Shown one piece after another: positions 1-8,001 of a stretch of DNA of 64,000 nt (positions are counted from its first letter, which is position 1; each line of letters opens with the position of its first letter). The DNA comes from Geothrix limicola. Its GTDB lineage: Bacteria; Acidobacteriota; Holophagae; Holophagales; Holophagaceae. The translations under genes and the position numbers were made by a program. Location: positions 372,001 through 436,000 of the forward strand of contig NZ_BSDE01000001.1 in assembly GCF_030268085.1 (NCBI RefSeq). Reading direction: 5' to 3'. Under the pieces are notes generated by a model, which saw only the letters and a list, made by a program, of their open reading frames with translations, ran no database searches and was not told where the DNA came from.

Positions 1-1
1 C

Positions 2-1798
2 CCCGGGTCGGTCGAATTCAGCCAGGAGACGGCCCACGCCCTGATGGCCGCCGACATCGCCGTGGTGGTCTGCGATCCCGACCCCAACCGCGCCCTCATG
101 GTGGCGCCCACCCTCAAGTTCCTCGACGATCACAAGGTGCCCCACGTGGTCTTCATCAACAAGATGGAGGCCGCCGGCAGCGCCGGGAAGCTGAAGGACG
201 TGCTCAACGCCCTGCAGGTGGTATCCGAGCGCCCCCTCGTGCTGGTGGAGATCCCCATCCGCGAAGGCGACCAGGTCACGGGCTACGTCGACCTCATCAG
301 CGAGCACGCCTACAAGTACGAAGCCGGCAAGGACGCGGACCTTATGCAGCTGCCGGAATCCGTCCTGCCCGAGGAGCACGAGGCCCGCCAGCTCATGCTG
401 GAAAAGCTCGCCGACTTCGACGATCACCTCATGGAGGAACTGCTCAGCGACGTGGTGCCGCCCCTGGAGGAGGTCAGCGAGGATCTCGCCAAGGATGTGC
501 AGGAGGACCTGCTGGTGCCCGTGCTCTTCGGCTCGGCCGACCGGGATTCCGGCGTGCGCCGCCTCTTCCAGGCCCTCTGTGACGAGGCGCCCCGTGTGGA
601 TGCCACGGCGGCCCGCCTCGGCATCCCCGAAGGCAAGGATGCCCTCGTGCAGGTCTTCAAGACGGTCCACGCGCAGCATGTGGGCAAGCTGAGCATCTCC
701 CGCGTGTGGCGCGGCGAGGTGGTGGACGGCGCCTCCATGGCCGGGAACCGCATCAGCGGCATCAACAAGCTCTTCGGCGCCCAGCAGATCAAGCAGCAGA
801 AGGCCACCGCGGGCGAGGTCGTGGCCCTGGGGCGCATGGATGAGGTGAAGACCAGCGAAGCGCTCACCCCGGCCGCGAAGGTTGAGCTGGCCTGGCCCGA
901 ACCGCTCCAGCCCATGCTGGCCCTCAGCCTGCACACCACCAAGAGCGGTGACGATGTGAAGCTCTCGCTGGCCCTGCAGAAGCTCTGCGAGGAGGACGCC
1001 TCCCTGCAGGTGGAGCAGAACGCCGAGACCCAGGAGCGCATCCTCTGGGGTCAGGGCGAGGTGCACCTCAAGTGTGCGCTGGACCGGCTCAAGAGCCGCT
1101 TCGGCCTCGATGTGCTGCAGCACCCGCCGATGGTTCCCTACCGGGAGACCTTCACGAAGGCCGCCAAGGTGCACGGCCGCCACAAGCATCAGACCGGCGG
1201 CCACGGCCAGTTCGGCGACGTGTGGCTGGAGGTGAAGCCGAGGCAGCGCGGTGAAGGCTTCGAATTCGAAGAGAAGATCGTGGGTGGCGTGGTGCCCAAG
1301 AACTTCTTCGGCGCCGTGGAGCACGGCATCGTGGACTGGATGAAGCGCGGCCCCCTGGGATTTCCCGTCGTCGACATCTACGTGGCCCTGGTGGACGGCA
1401 GCTACCACACGGTGGACAGCTCCGACATGGCCTTCAAGACCGCCGCCCGCATCGGCATGACCGAGGCCGGCAATGTCTGCCATCCGGTGCTGCTGGAACC
1501 CATCTGCGAGGTGAACATCTGCGTGCCCAGCGAGTTCACGCCCAAGGCCCAGCGCCTCGTCACCGGAAGGCGCGGCGGCCAGGTGCTCGGCTTTGACGCC
1601 AGGCCCGGCTGGACGGGCTGGGACGTGGTGTCGGCCTACATCCCCCAGGCCGAGATGGGGGACGTGGTGGTGGAACTCCGCAGCCTCACCATGGGTGTCG
1701 GTTCCTTCACCTGGGCGTTCCACCACCTGCAGGAGCTGATCGGGCGGGATGCCGACAAGGTGGTCGAGGCAAGGAAGCAGGCGAAGACCACGGCCTGA
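2..1798 (+). CDS. Elongation factor G-like translational GTPase, 5' truncated by window edge
   Basis: The reading frame is open from base 2, before the first ATG at 44. The codons there give PGSVEF, which matches the G3 box (DxPGHVDF) of EF-G, so the start, the P-loop and switch I lie outside the window. Visible parts in order are the rest of the G domain with the G4 motif NKME, domain II (about residues 195-285), domain III (about 300-375), domain IV with the TGGHGQFGDVW and VDSSDMAFK stretches, and domain V to the end. The protein belongs to the EF-G/FusA2-like superfamily. Divergences such as PGS for PGH suggest an EF-G paralogue rather than the main translocase. A strong terminator follows it, so it ends its transcription unit. 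Confidence 0.88.
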   Translation, partial: PGSVEFSQETAHALMAADIAVVVCDPDPNRALMVAPTLKFLDDHKVPHVVFINKMEAAGSAGKLKDVLNALQVVSERPLVLVEIPIREGDQVTGYVDLISEHAYKYEAGKDADLMQLPESVLPEEHEARQLMLEKLADFDDHLMEELLSDVVPPLEEVSEDLAKDVQEDLLVPVLFGSADRDSGVRRLFQALCDEAPRVDATAARLGIPEGKDALVQVFKTVHAQHVGKLSISRVWRGEVVDGASMAGNRISGINKLFGAQQIKQQKATAGEVVALGRMDEVKTSEALTPAAKVELAWPEPLQPMLALSLHTTKSGDDVKLSLALQKLCEEDASLQVEQNAETQERILWGQGEVHLKCALDRLKSRFGLDVLQHPPMVPYRETFTKAAKVHGRHKHQTGGHGQFGDVWLEVKPRQRGEGFEFEEKIVGGVVPKNFFGAVEHGIVDWMKRGPLGFPVVDIYVALVDGSYHTVDSSDMAFKTAARIGMTEAGNVCHPVLLEPICEVNICVPSEFTPKAQRLVTGRRGGQVLGFDARPGWTGWDVVSAYIPQAEMGDVVVELRSLTMGVGSFTWAFHHLQELIGRDADKVVEARKQAKTTA

Positions 1799-1804
1799 TG
1801 CTGT

Positions 1805-1910
1805 CCGGGGGTTCCCCTTGCAGCGCATGCGCCGCAAGGATCTAGTGGCGCGCTGCGCGCACACCCCCGGGCCCCCGCGAAGAAGCCCGGCTGAGCTGGG
1901 CTTCTTCTTA
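1805..1910 (+). repeat. Composite repeat after EF-G-like gene, copy 1
   Basis: Nine bases after the end of the stop codon lies CCGGGGGT (1805-1812), whose exact reverse complement is at 1863-1870. Between them is a smaller stem, CCTTGC/GCAAGG. The element leads directly into a GAAGAAGCCC-type terminator hairpin. The same order of parts occurs after secDF (10855-10991), so the two are copies of one composite 3' element with a variable middle. Confidence 0.6.
1879..1910 (+). terminator. Intrinsic terminator of EF-G-like gene
   Basis: GAAGAAGCCC and GGGCTTCTTC form a near-perfect hairpin (stem about 12 bp with one G.U/mismatch, tiny loop), followed by a short T-rich tail (TTATTA). It is nearly identical to the hairpin at 10956-10984. 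Confidence 0.8.
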
Positions 1911-1974
1911 TTAATCCCCGTCTTTGGGCTCTGGGCTGGGCTTGTTGTTCTAATCCTGACTTGCCCGGTCAACC

Positions 1975-2007
1975 AAATCCCCCCAGACTGGAAGGTCGGG
2001 GGGATTT
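1975..2007 (+). promoter_or_regulatory. Hairpin overlapping the ribosome binding site of the DUF512 gene
   Basis: AAATCCCCCC (1975-1984) is the exact reverse complement of GGGGGGATTT (1998-2007), with a 13-base loop. The right arm contains the only purine-rich Shine-Dalgarno candidate for the TTG start at 2011. If the RNA folds this way, the binding site would be hidden. The arm could also simply be a short hairpin between two genes. Confidence 0.5.
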
Positions 2008-2010
2008 GCC

Positions 2011-3489
2011 TTGGCCCAGAAAGGCGTTCAGATCATTGCGGTCGAACCCGGCAGTCTCGCCGAGGAGGCGGGGATCCGCCCCGGCGACACACTGCTGGAG
2101 ATCCACGGCGAGGCGGTGCTGGACCAGCTGAACTACCAGTACCTGATCACCCGCGAGGATGAGGCCGACCTCGTCCTGCAGCGGCCGGACGGCAGCACCT
2201 TCGAGGCCTTCGTGGAGAACGGCGGCGAGGGCATCGGCGTGGACCTGGCCCAGGATGAGGTGAAGGTCTGCAAGCAGAACTGCGTGTTCTGCTTTGTGCA
2301 CCAGATGCCCAAGGGCTTCCGCAAGTCGCTCTACCTCAAGGACGAGGACGTCCGCCTGTCCTTCCTCTACGGGCACTTCACGACGCTCTCGAGCAGCGAC
2401 GACGCCGAGCTGGACCGCATCGTGCGCGAGCGGCTGAGCCCCATCCACGTGTCCGTGCACGCCACGGATCCGGTGGCTCGGGTGAAGGTGGTCGGCAATC
2501 CCCGCGAGGGCGACATCCTCCGCAAGATCGACCGCCTCCTGGCGGGCGGCATCGATGTCCACACCCAGGCGGTGGTGGCGCCGGGCCTCAACGATGGCGA
2601 GATCTGGCAGCGCACGCTGGACGATCTCTGGGCCCGCCGCAGGGAAGGGCGGGGCAGCGTGCTGAGCCTGTCCTGCGTGCCCGTGGGCCTCACGGCTCAT
2701 CGCGAGAACCTGCCCAGCGTGCAGGACGTGGGCCCCGAATTCGCCCGCGATTGGGTGGCCCACTGGACACCGCAAGTGCGGCGCCTTGCCCAGGCGAACG
2801 ACGGTGAGCCCTGGCTGCTGCTGGCGGACGAGTGGTTCACCCGGGCGGGCATCGAGGTGCCGGGCCGGGCCTTCTATTCGCGCTCCTGGGCCCAGCTGGA
2901 AAATGGTGTGGGCCTGGTGCGGCGCTTCCTCGAGCACAGCCGCCGCTTCATCAAGAGCCCGCGCGCCAAGGGCTTCGCAGGCCGTCGCGTACTGCTGCTG
3001 ACGGGCTCGAGCTTCGCGCCCACCCTCAGCCGCGTGGCGGCGGAGCTGAACCGCGCCGTGGGCAGCCAGCTGCGCGTCGTTCCGGCGAAGAACTTCAGCT
3101 TCGGGGAGAGCGTCACCGTGGCGGGCCTGCTCTGCGGCGAGGATCTGAAATACGCCGCCCACGCCGACCGGGATGCCAAGGGCGGAAGGGGCGACTGGGT
3201 GGACGCCGTCGTGGTACCTTCCGCCAGCCTGCGCACGACCACGGGGCCCACGGACCAGTACACGCTGCGGGGTGCCGTGGTGCGCGAGGAAGGCACTTTC
3301 CTGGATGATCTGACCCTGCCCCAGCTGGCCTCGGACCTGGGCGTGCCCACGGTGCCCAGCGGCGCCAACCTGTCCCATCTGCTGGACCACCTGGAGGCGG
3401 CGGACCGCGGTGCCTTCCGCGGTGGGGCCCTGCAGTCGGCCTTCCACACGGCGGGCCTGAACCTGCCCCAGGGCGCCTACAACCCCTGA
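2011..3489 (+). CDS. DUF512 family protein: PDZ plus radical SAM-type iron-sulfur protein
   Basis: This 492-residue protein has an N-terminal PDZ-like segment (about residues 5-65, PGSLAEEAGIRPGD) and a radical-SAM type cysteine motif CKQNCVFC (CX3CX2C) near residue 88. It continues with the typical DUF512 sequence around FVHQMPKGFRKSLYLKD and RLSFLYGHF. The family is widespread and its chemistry is not established, so the substrate is unknown. The start is TTG at 2011; no ATG or GTG in frame would keep the PDZ segment intact. The possible ribosome binding site lies in a hairpin arm. The gene stands alone between two terminators. Confidence 0.85.
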   Translation: MAQKGVQIIAVEPGSLAEEAGIRPGDTLLEIHGEAVLDQLNYQYLITREDEADLVLQRPDGSTFEAFVENGGEGIGVDLAQDEVKVCKQNCVFCFVHQMPKGFRKSLYLKDEDVRLSFLYGHFTTLSSSDDAELDRIVRERLSPIHVSVHATDPVARVKVVGNPREGDILRKIDRLLAGGIDVHTQAVVAPGLNDGEIWQRTLDDLWARRREGRGSVLSLSCVPVGLTAHRENLPSVQDVGPEFARDWVAHWTPQVRRLAQANDGEPWLLLADEWFTRAGIEVPGRAFYSRSWAQLENGVGLVRRFLEHSRRFIKSPRAKGFAGRRVLLLTGSSFAPTLSRVAAELNRAVGSQLRVVPAKNFSFGESVTVAGLLCGEDLKYAAHADRDAKGGRGDWVDAVVVPSASLRTTTGPTDQYTLRGAVVREEGTFLDDLTLPQLASDLGVPTVPSGANLSHLLDHLEAADRGAFRGGALQSAFHTAGLNLPQGAYNP

Positions 3490-3518
3490 AATCGGCTCCG
3501 ACGTGTATTTGAAGATAT

Positions 3519-3546
3519 GAAAAAGGGCCCCGTGAGGGGCCCTTTT
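3519..3546. terminator. Bidirectional terminator between convergent genes
   Basis: AAAAGGGCCCC GTGA GGGGCCCTTTT is a perfect 11-bp stem with A- and T-runs on either side, so it can end transcription of both the DUF512 gene (+) and the exbD operon (-). Confidence 0.88.
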
Positions 3547-3562
3547 CGTGAAACGGATAAAC

Positions 3563-4060
3563 CTAGCTGACCGGAGCGACCGCGCCAGCGCGCTTCCGGA
3601 GGGAGACGGCCACTTTCACGTCGCCACCATCCTGGCCCTGGAACTTGTCGACCTGCTCGAGGGACTTCTTCTTCGCCGTTTCCGAGGCGACCCGGACGGC
3701 GTCGAGGACGTCGACCATGGACTGGAACTGGACGTCCTCATCCACCTTCAGGAAGACCTTGCGGTAGCCCAAGGGCTGCAGCAGGACGGCGTCCGGCAGC
3801 TTGTCCTTGAGGCCCTGGGCGTCGACCTTGTCCTGCTGGAGGGTGATCGTCCCATCCTGCTCGATCTGGATCAGGATGTTGTTCGGATCGGGCTTCTGGG
3901 GGGCGCTGGTCTGAACGACCTGGGGCACCACCACCTTCATCGCCTTGCTGAGGCCAGGCACCATCACGATGAAGACGATGAGCAGCACCAGCACGATGTC
4001 GATCAGCGGGGTGACGTTAATATCGGATTTTTGCTTGCCTTTGGCGCCACCGGCATCCAT
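3563..4060 (-). CDS. exbD: ExbD/TolR-type biopolymer transport protein (second copy)
   Basis: This is a 165-residue inner-membrane protein. It has a short cytoplasmic N-terminus, one membrane segment (about residues 18-38) with the conserved NVTPLIDIVLVLLI motif, whose Asp carries protons in this family, and a periplasmic domain with the ExbD fold. Its ATG overlaps the TGA of the upstream exbD by one base (TGATG), so translation is probably coupled. It is the last gene of the tonB-exbB-exbD-exbD operon. Two different exbD genes in series suggest a mixed ExbD pair or separate partners for ExbB. Confidence 0.92.
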   Translation of the reverse strand: MDAGGAKGKQKSDINVTPLIDIVLVLLIVFIVMVPGLSKAMKVVVPQVVQTSAPQKPDPNNILIQIEQDGTITLQQDKVDAQGLKDKLPDAVLLQPLGYRKVFLKVDEDVQFQSMVDVLDAVRVASETAKKKSLEQVDKFQGQDGGDVKVAVSLRKRAGAVAPVS

Positions 4061-4563
4061 CAGTTACCCCCTTCCTTCTTCTCGCTCTTGTCTTCGCTGG
4101 TGACGATGGACGCCTCGTCGGCGCCACCTTTCCGGCAGGACTGGAAGAGCTCGTTGATGTACCGGAACGGGAGCTGGGCGTCAGCCTTGATGAACACCCG
4201 CTTGTCCATGTGGGCGCTCACGTTGCGGTTGATGAAGTCCTCCAGCTTCTGGCGCTGGGCATCGTTGTCGATGAAGAACCGGAGGTCCTTGGCATCCTTG
4301 TCGTCGATGAGCACGGGGCCCGGGCCGATGACTTCGTACTTGTCGTTGCGCTTGGACGTCAGCATCAGGGTGAGGTACTTCTCGCCACCCTCATTCTGCT
4401 GTTCGACCTTGGGCGCGTGCTTGGACAACGGCAGCTTCACGGCGTCATTCACCGCGGGCGTGATCACGATGAAGATGATCAGCAGCACCAGCACGATGTC
4501 CACAAGGGGCGTGACGTTAATGTCGGACTTAACGCCACCCTTCTTGCCACCACCTGCATCCAT
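4060..4563 (-). CDS. exbD: ExbD/TolR-type biopolymer transport protein (first copy)
   Basis: This 167-residue protein has the same layout as its downstream neighbour: a Gly/Lys-rich N-terminus, a single membrane helix carrying NVTPLVDIVLVLLI with the proton-carrying Asp, and a periplasmic domain. It differs clearly from the second copy after the helix, so this is not a recent duplication. It probably works with ExbB and the TonB-like protein encoded upstream to energise outer-membrane transport. Confidence 0.93.
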   Translation of the reverse strand: MDAGGGKKGGVKSDINVTPLVDIVLVLLIIFIVITPAVNDAVKLPLSKHAPKVEQQNEGGEKYLTLMLTSKRNDKYEVIGPGPVLIDDKDAKDLRFFIDNDAQRQKLEDFINRNVSAHMDKRVFIKADAQLPFRYINELFQSCRKGGADEASIVTSEDKSEKKEGGN

Positions 4564-4623
4564 GGTGTGTTCTCCTCTGAATGGCCCGGGGGCTTGCGCC
4601 CCCGGACGGGGTGGAAAGTCTGC

Positions 4624-5352
4624 TTAGCTCTGGCTTTCGCGACGGATGAACTCGTCGATCATCTGGGAAGCGGCATTGTTGATGTTGGTGACGACCACGT
4701 CCTGCTTGTTGGTGAGCAGGTTGTAGATCCACACGGCGGGGATGGCGACGATCAGGCCGAGAGCGGTGGTGGCGAGGGCCTCACCGATGGAGCCGGCCAG
4801 CGCGTTGATGTCGCCAGCGCCCTTGGTCTTCAGATCAGAGAAGACCTTGATGATGCCGATCACGGTGCCGAGCAGGCCGATGAAGGGGGCCAGGGCGCCG
4901 ATGGTGGCCAGGCCGCTCATGCCCTTCTTGAGGAGCTCGAGGACTTCGGCGGTGCCGCGCTGGATGGCGCGCTCCACGGGCTGGATGGCGTCGTGGTTGG
5001 GGTTCATGGTCTTGAGCTGCTTCTCGTACTGGAAGATGTCCAGGCCGTGCTTGAGGACGAGGGCGACGTGGCTCTTGTTGTGGGTGGTGGCGGCGCGCTT
5101 GGCGGCTTCGAAATCACCGCGGCGGAGGGTGTCCATGAAGAGCTTGAGGAACTTGTCGGAGGCGGCGTTGCTCTGCGCGTAGGTGACGAAGCGCTCGACG
5201 GTCACGTAGATCTGATAGGCCAGCAGGATGAAGAGGATGATGATGATCCCCTTGTTCGCGGGGGAAGCGGCCTTGAAGAGCTCGACGGGAGAGAAGCTGT
5301 CGTGGCCGCCTTCGGCGAGAGCGAGCACCAGGGGAGAGGAAAGCAGGTTCAT
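4624..5352 (-). CDS. exbB: ExbB/TolQ/MotA-type proton channel
   Basis: This 242-residue inner-membrane protein has three predicted helices: one near residues 30-50 (IIIILFILLAYQIYV) and two in the C-terminal half (around 145-170 and 190-215). The conserved MotA/TolQ/ExbB segments LATIGALAPFIGLLGTVIGI and EALATTALGLIVAIPAV are both present. It forms the proton channel with ExbD and drives TonB. The gene lies between the tonB-like gene and two exbD genes on the minus strand. Confidence 0.94.
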   Translation of the reverse strand: MNLLSSPLVLALAEGGHDSFSPVELFKAASPANKGIIIILFILLAYQIYVTVERFVTYAQSNAASDKFLKLFMDTLRRGDFEAAKRAATTHNKSHVALVLKHGLDIFQYEKQLKTMNPNHDAIQPVERAIQRGTAEVLELLKKGMSGLATIGALAPFIGLLGTVIGIIKVFSDLKTKGAGDINALAGSIGEALATTALGLIVAIPAVWIYNLLTNKQDVVVTNINNAASQMIDEFIRRESQS

Positions 5353-5405
5353 GAGATTTCCTTATGAGGGAAGAAAGATGGTGGATGACAGGGTGAGGGT
5401 GAAGT

Positions 5406-6206
<801 letters not shown>

Positions 6207-6468
6207 GCGACTCCCTTGAAAGATCCAGGAAGAAAAAAATCAAGCCGAGCCAGCGGGAACACTGGTTCGGCCACAACGATTGGGGTAAAGAACTGGGGCG
6301 AGCCCAGCGGCTAAGATGGCAAAGGGGAAGCGGTTGGTCAAGCCTTGTTGCTGGTTGCAAGCCCCCGTGGATACGGCATTCCACTGTTTTTTCATGAATA
6401 CCGCAACATCCTTTGAGCCGGCAAAAGGGTGGAATTGTTAAATCTTGTTAAGAAAGTCAGGTTGGCCC

Positions 6469-7617
6469 ATGCTCCAAATCACAACTTCGGATTTCACATT
6501 CAGGTGCGAGTCCGGAGGCCAGGCAGAACCCGCCCGTGCAGGGCATTTTCGGACCGGCCACGGGGAGGTGTTGACCCCGGCTTTTATGCCCGTGGGCACT
6601 CAAGGCACGGTGAAAGGCATCACGCCCGTGCAGCTGCGCGACATCGGTCCGCAGGTGATCCTCGGCAACACCTACCACCTGGGGCTGAGGCCGGGCGATG
6701 AATTGGTCGCCAGGCTGGGAGGCCTGCACCGGTTCATGGGTTGGGACGGACCCATCCTCACGGATTCGGGGGGGTTCCAGGTGTTCTCCCTGGCTTCCAT
6801 GCGGAAGATGACCGAGGACGGAGTCACCTTCCAAAGCCACGTGGATGGCAGCCCCCAGTTCCTGTCGCCGGAACGCAGCATGGAGATCCAGCGCAACCTG
6901 GGTTCGGACATCTGCATGGCGCTGGATGAATGCCCGCCGGGGCGCATGGAGCGCACGAAGCTGGAATTCAGCATGGCCCGCACCACCCGCTGGCTGGCGC
7001 GCAGCCGGGCCGTGCCCCTGCAGCCCTACCAGGGGCTCTTCGCCATCAACCAGGGCGGCACCCATCTGGATCTGCGCCGGCGCCACCTGGCGGAGGCCCT
7101 GGAACTCGACGCCAGGACGCCCTTCCAAGGCTTTGCGGTGGGCGGGCTCAGCGTGGGCGAGCCCAAGGAGGAGATGAACGCCGTGCTGGCGGAATTCGTG
7201 AAGGAGCTGCCCGCGGACCGGCCCCGCTACCTCATGGGCGTGGGCACGCCGGAAGACCTGATCTTCGGCATCGAGCACGGGGTGGACCTCTTCGACTGCG
7301 TCCTGCCGACTCGTGAGGCCCGCCACGGGCGGATCCTCACGAGCAAGGGCAGACTCAACCTCAAGAACGCCCGGCATCGCGAGGCCGACCGGCCCCTCGA
7401 CCCCGACTGCGCCTGCTACACCTGCCGCACCTTTTCAAGGGCCTACCTCCACCACCTGTTCCGCTGCGGGGAGCTGCTGGGCTTCACGCTGAACACGATC
7501 CATAACCTGAGCTACACTGTGGAACTCACCCGAGCCGCGAGGCAGGCCCTGCTGGAGAACCGGTTTCCGGCCTTCGCCCAGTCCACACGCGCCGGATGGT
7601 TGACCGAGGAGCCTTGA
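6469..7617 (+). CDS. tgt: Queuine tRNA-ribosyltransferase (Tgt)
   Basis: This enzyme exchanges guanine-34 for preQ1 in GUN-anticodon tRNAs. Family motifs seen include TPAFMPVGT, DSGGFQVFSL, DECPPG, GGLSVGEPKEEM, a TREARHGRILTS segment and the C-terminal zinc site CACYTC plus a downstream Cys/His. The ATG at 6469 gives 382 residues, the usual size; a TTG at 6445 would add eight residues and is less likely. It is followed without a gap by yajC and then secDF, the common tgt-yajC-secD-secF order. The 262 bases upstream are shared with the divergent tonB operon and should hold both promoters, but I cannot place them. Confidence 0.96.
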   Translation: MLQITTSDFTFRCESGGQAEPARAGHFRTGHGEVLTPAFMPVGTQGTVKGITPVQLRDIGPQVILGNTYHLGLRPGDELVARLGGLHRFMGWDGPILTDSGGFQVFSLASMRKMTEDGVTFQSHVDGSPQFLSPERSMEIQRNLGSDICMALDECPPGRMERTKLEFSMARTTRWLARSRAVPLQPYQGLFAINQGGTHLDLRRRHLAEALELDARTPFQGFAVGGLSVGEPKEEMNAVLAEFVKELPADRPRYLMGVGTPEDLIFGIEHGVDLFDCVLPTREARHGRILTSKGRLNLKNARHREADRPLDPDCACYTCRTFSRAYLHHLFRCGELLGFTLNTIHNLSYTVELTRAARQALLENRFPAFAQSTRAGWLTEEP

Positions 7618-7932
7618 ATGACTTTCGCCCTGTTTCAGCAGACCCCCGCAGCCGGCCCTCCGGGCTGGACCCAGTTCATCTTCATCGGCGGCATGGGCCT
7701 CATGTTCTACTTCCTCCTCATCCGGCCCCAGAGCAAGGCCCGCAAGGAGATGGAGGCCCGCCTGTCCAAGCTCAAGGCCGGCGACGAAGTGGTGCTCAGC
7801 TCCGGCCTCTACGCCACCATCGACCGCGTCGAGGACAAGCACATCTGGGTCAAGCTGGGCAGCTCCGTGGTGAAGGCCCGTCGCACGGCCGTCGCTGCGC
7901 TGGCCACCGAGCCCGAAACCGAGAAGAACTGA
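7618..7932 (+). CDS. yajC: YajC, preprotein translocase accessory subunit
   Basis: This 104-residue protein has one membrane helix (about residues 18-38, FIFIGGMGLMFYFLLIRPQ). The diagnostic RPQSKARKEMEA sequence follows, then a small cytoplasmic domain. YajC associates with SecDF at the Sec translocon. Its ATG directly follows the tgt stop codon, so the two are co-translated. Confidence 0.95.
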   Translation: MTFALFQQTPAAGPPGWTQFIFIGGMGLMFYFLLIRPQSKARKEMEARLSKLKAGDEVVLSSGLYATIDRVEDKHIWVKLGSSVVKARRTAVAALATEPETEKN

Positions 7933-8001
7933 TCTCCCTGGACCTTCCGGGCCGGCGCCCTTGTTCGTCCGATGCCAGCCCGCTTCCTTAAGGAGCGCCC
8001 C

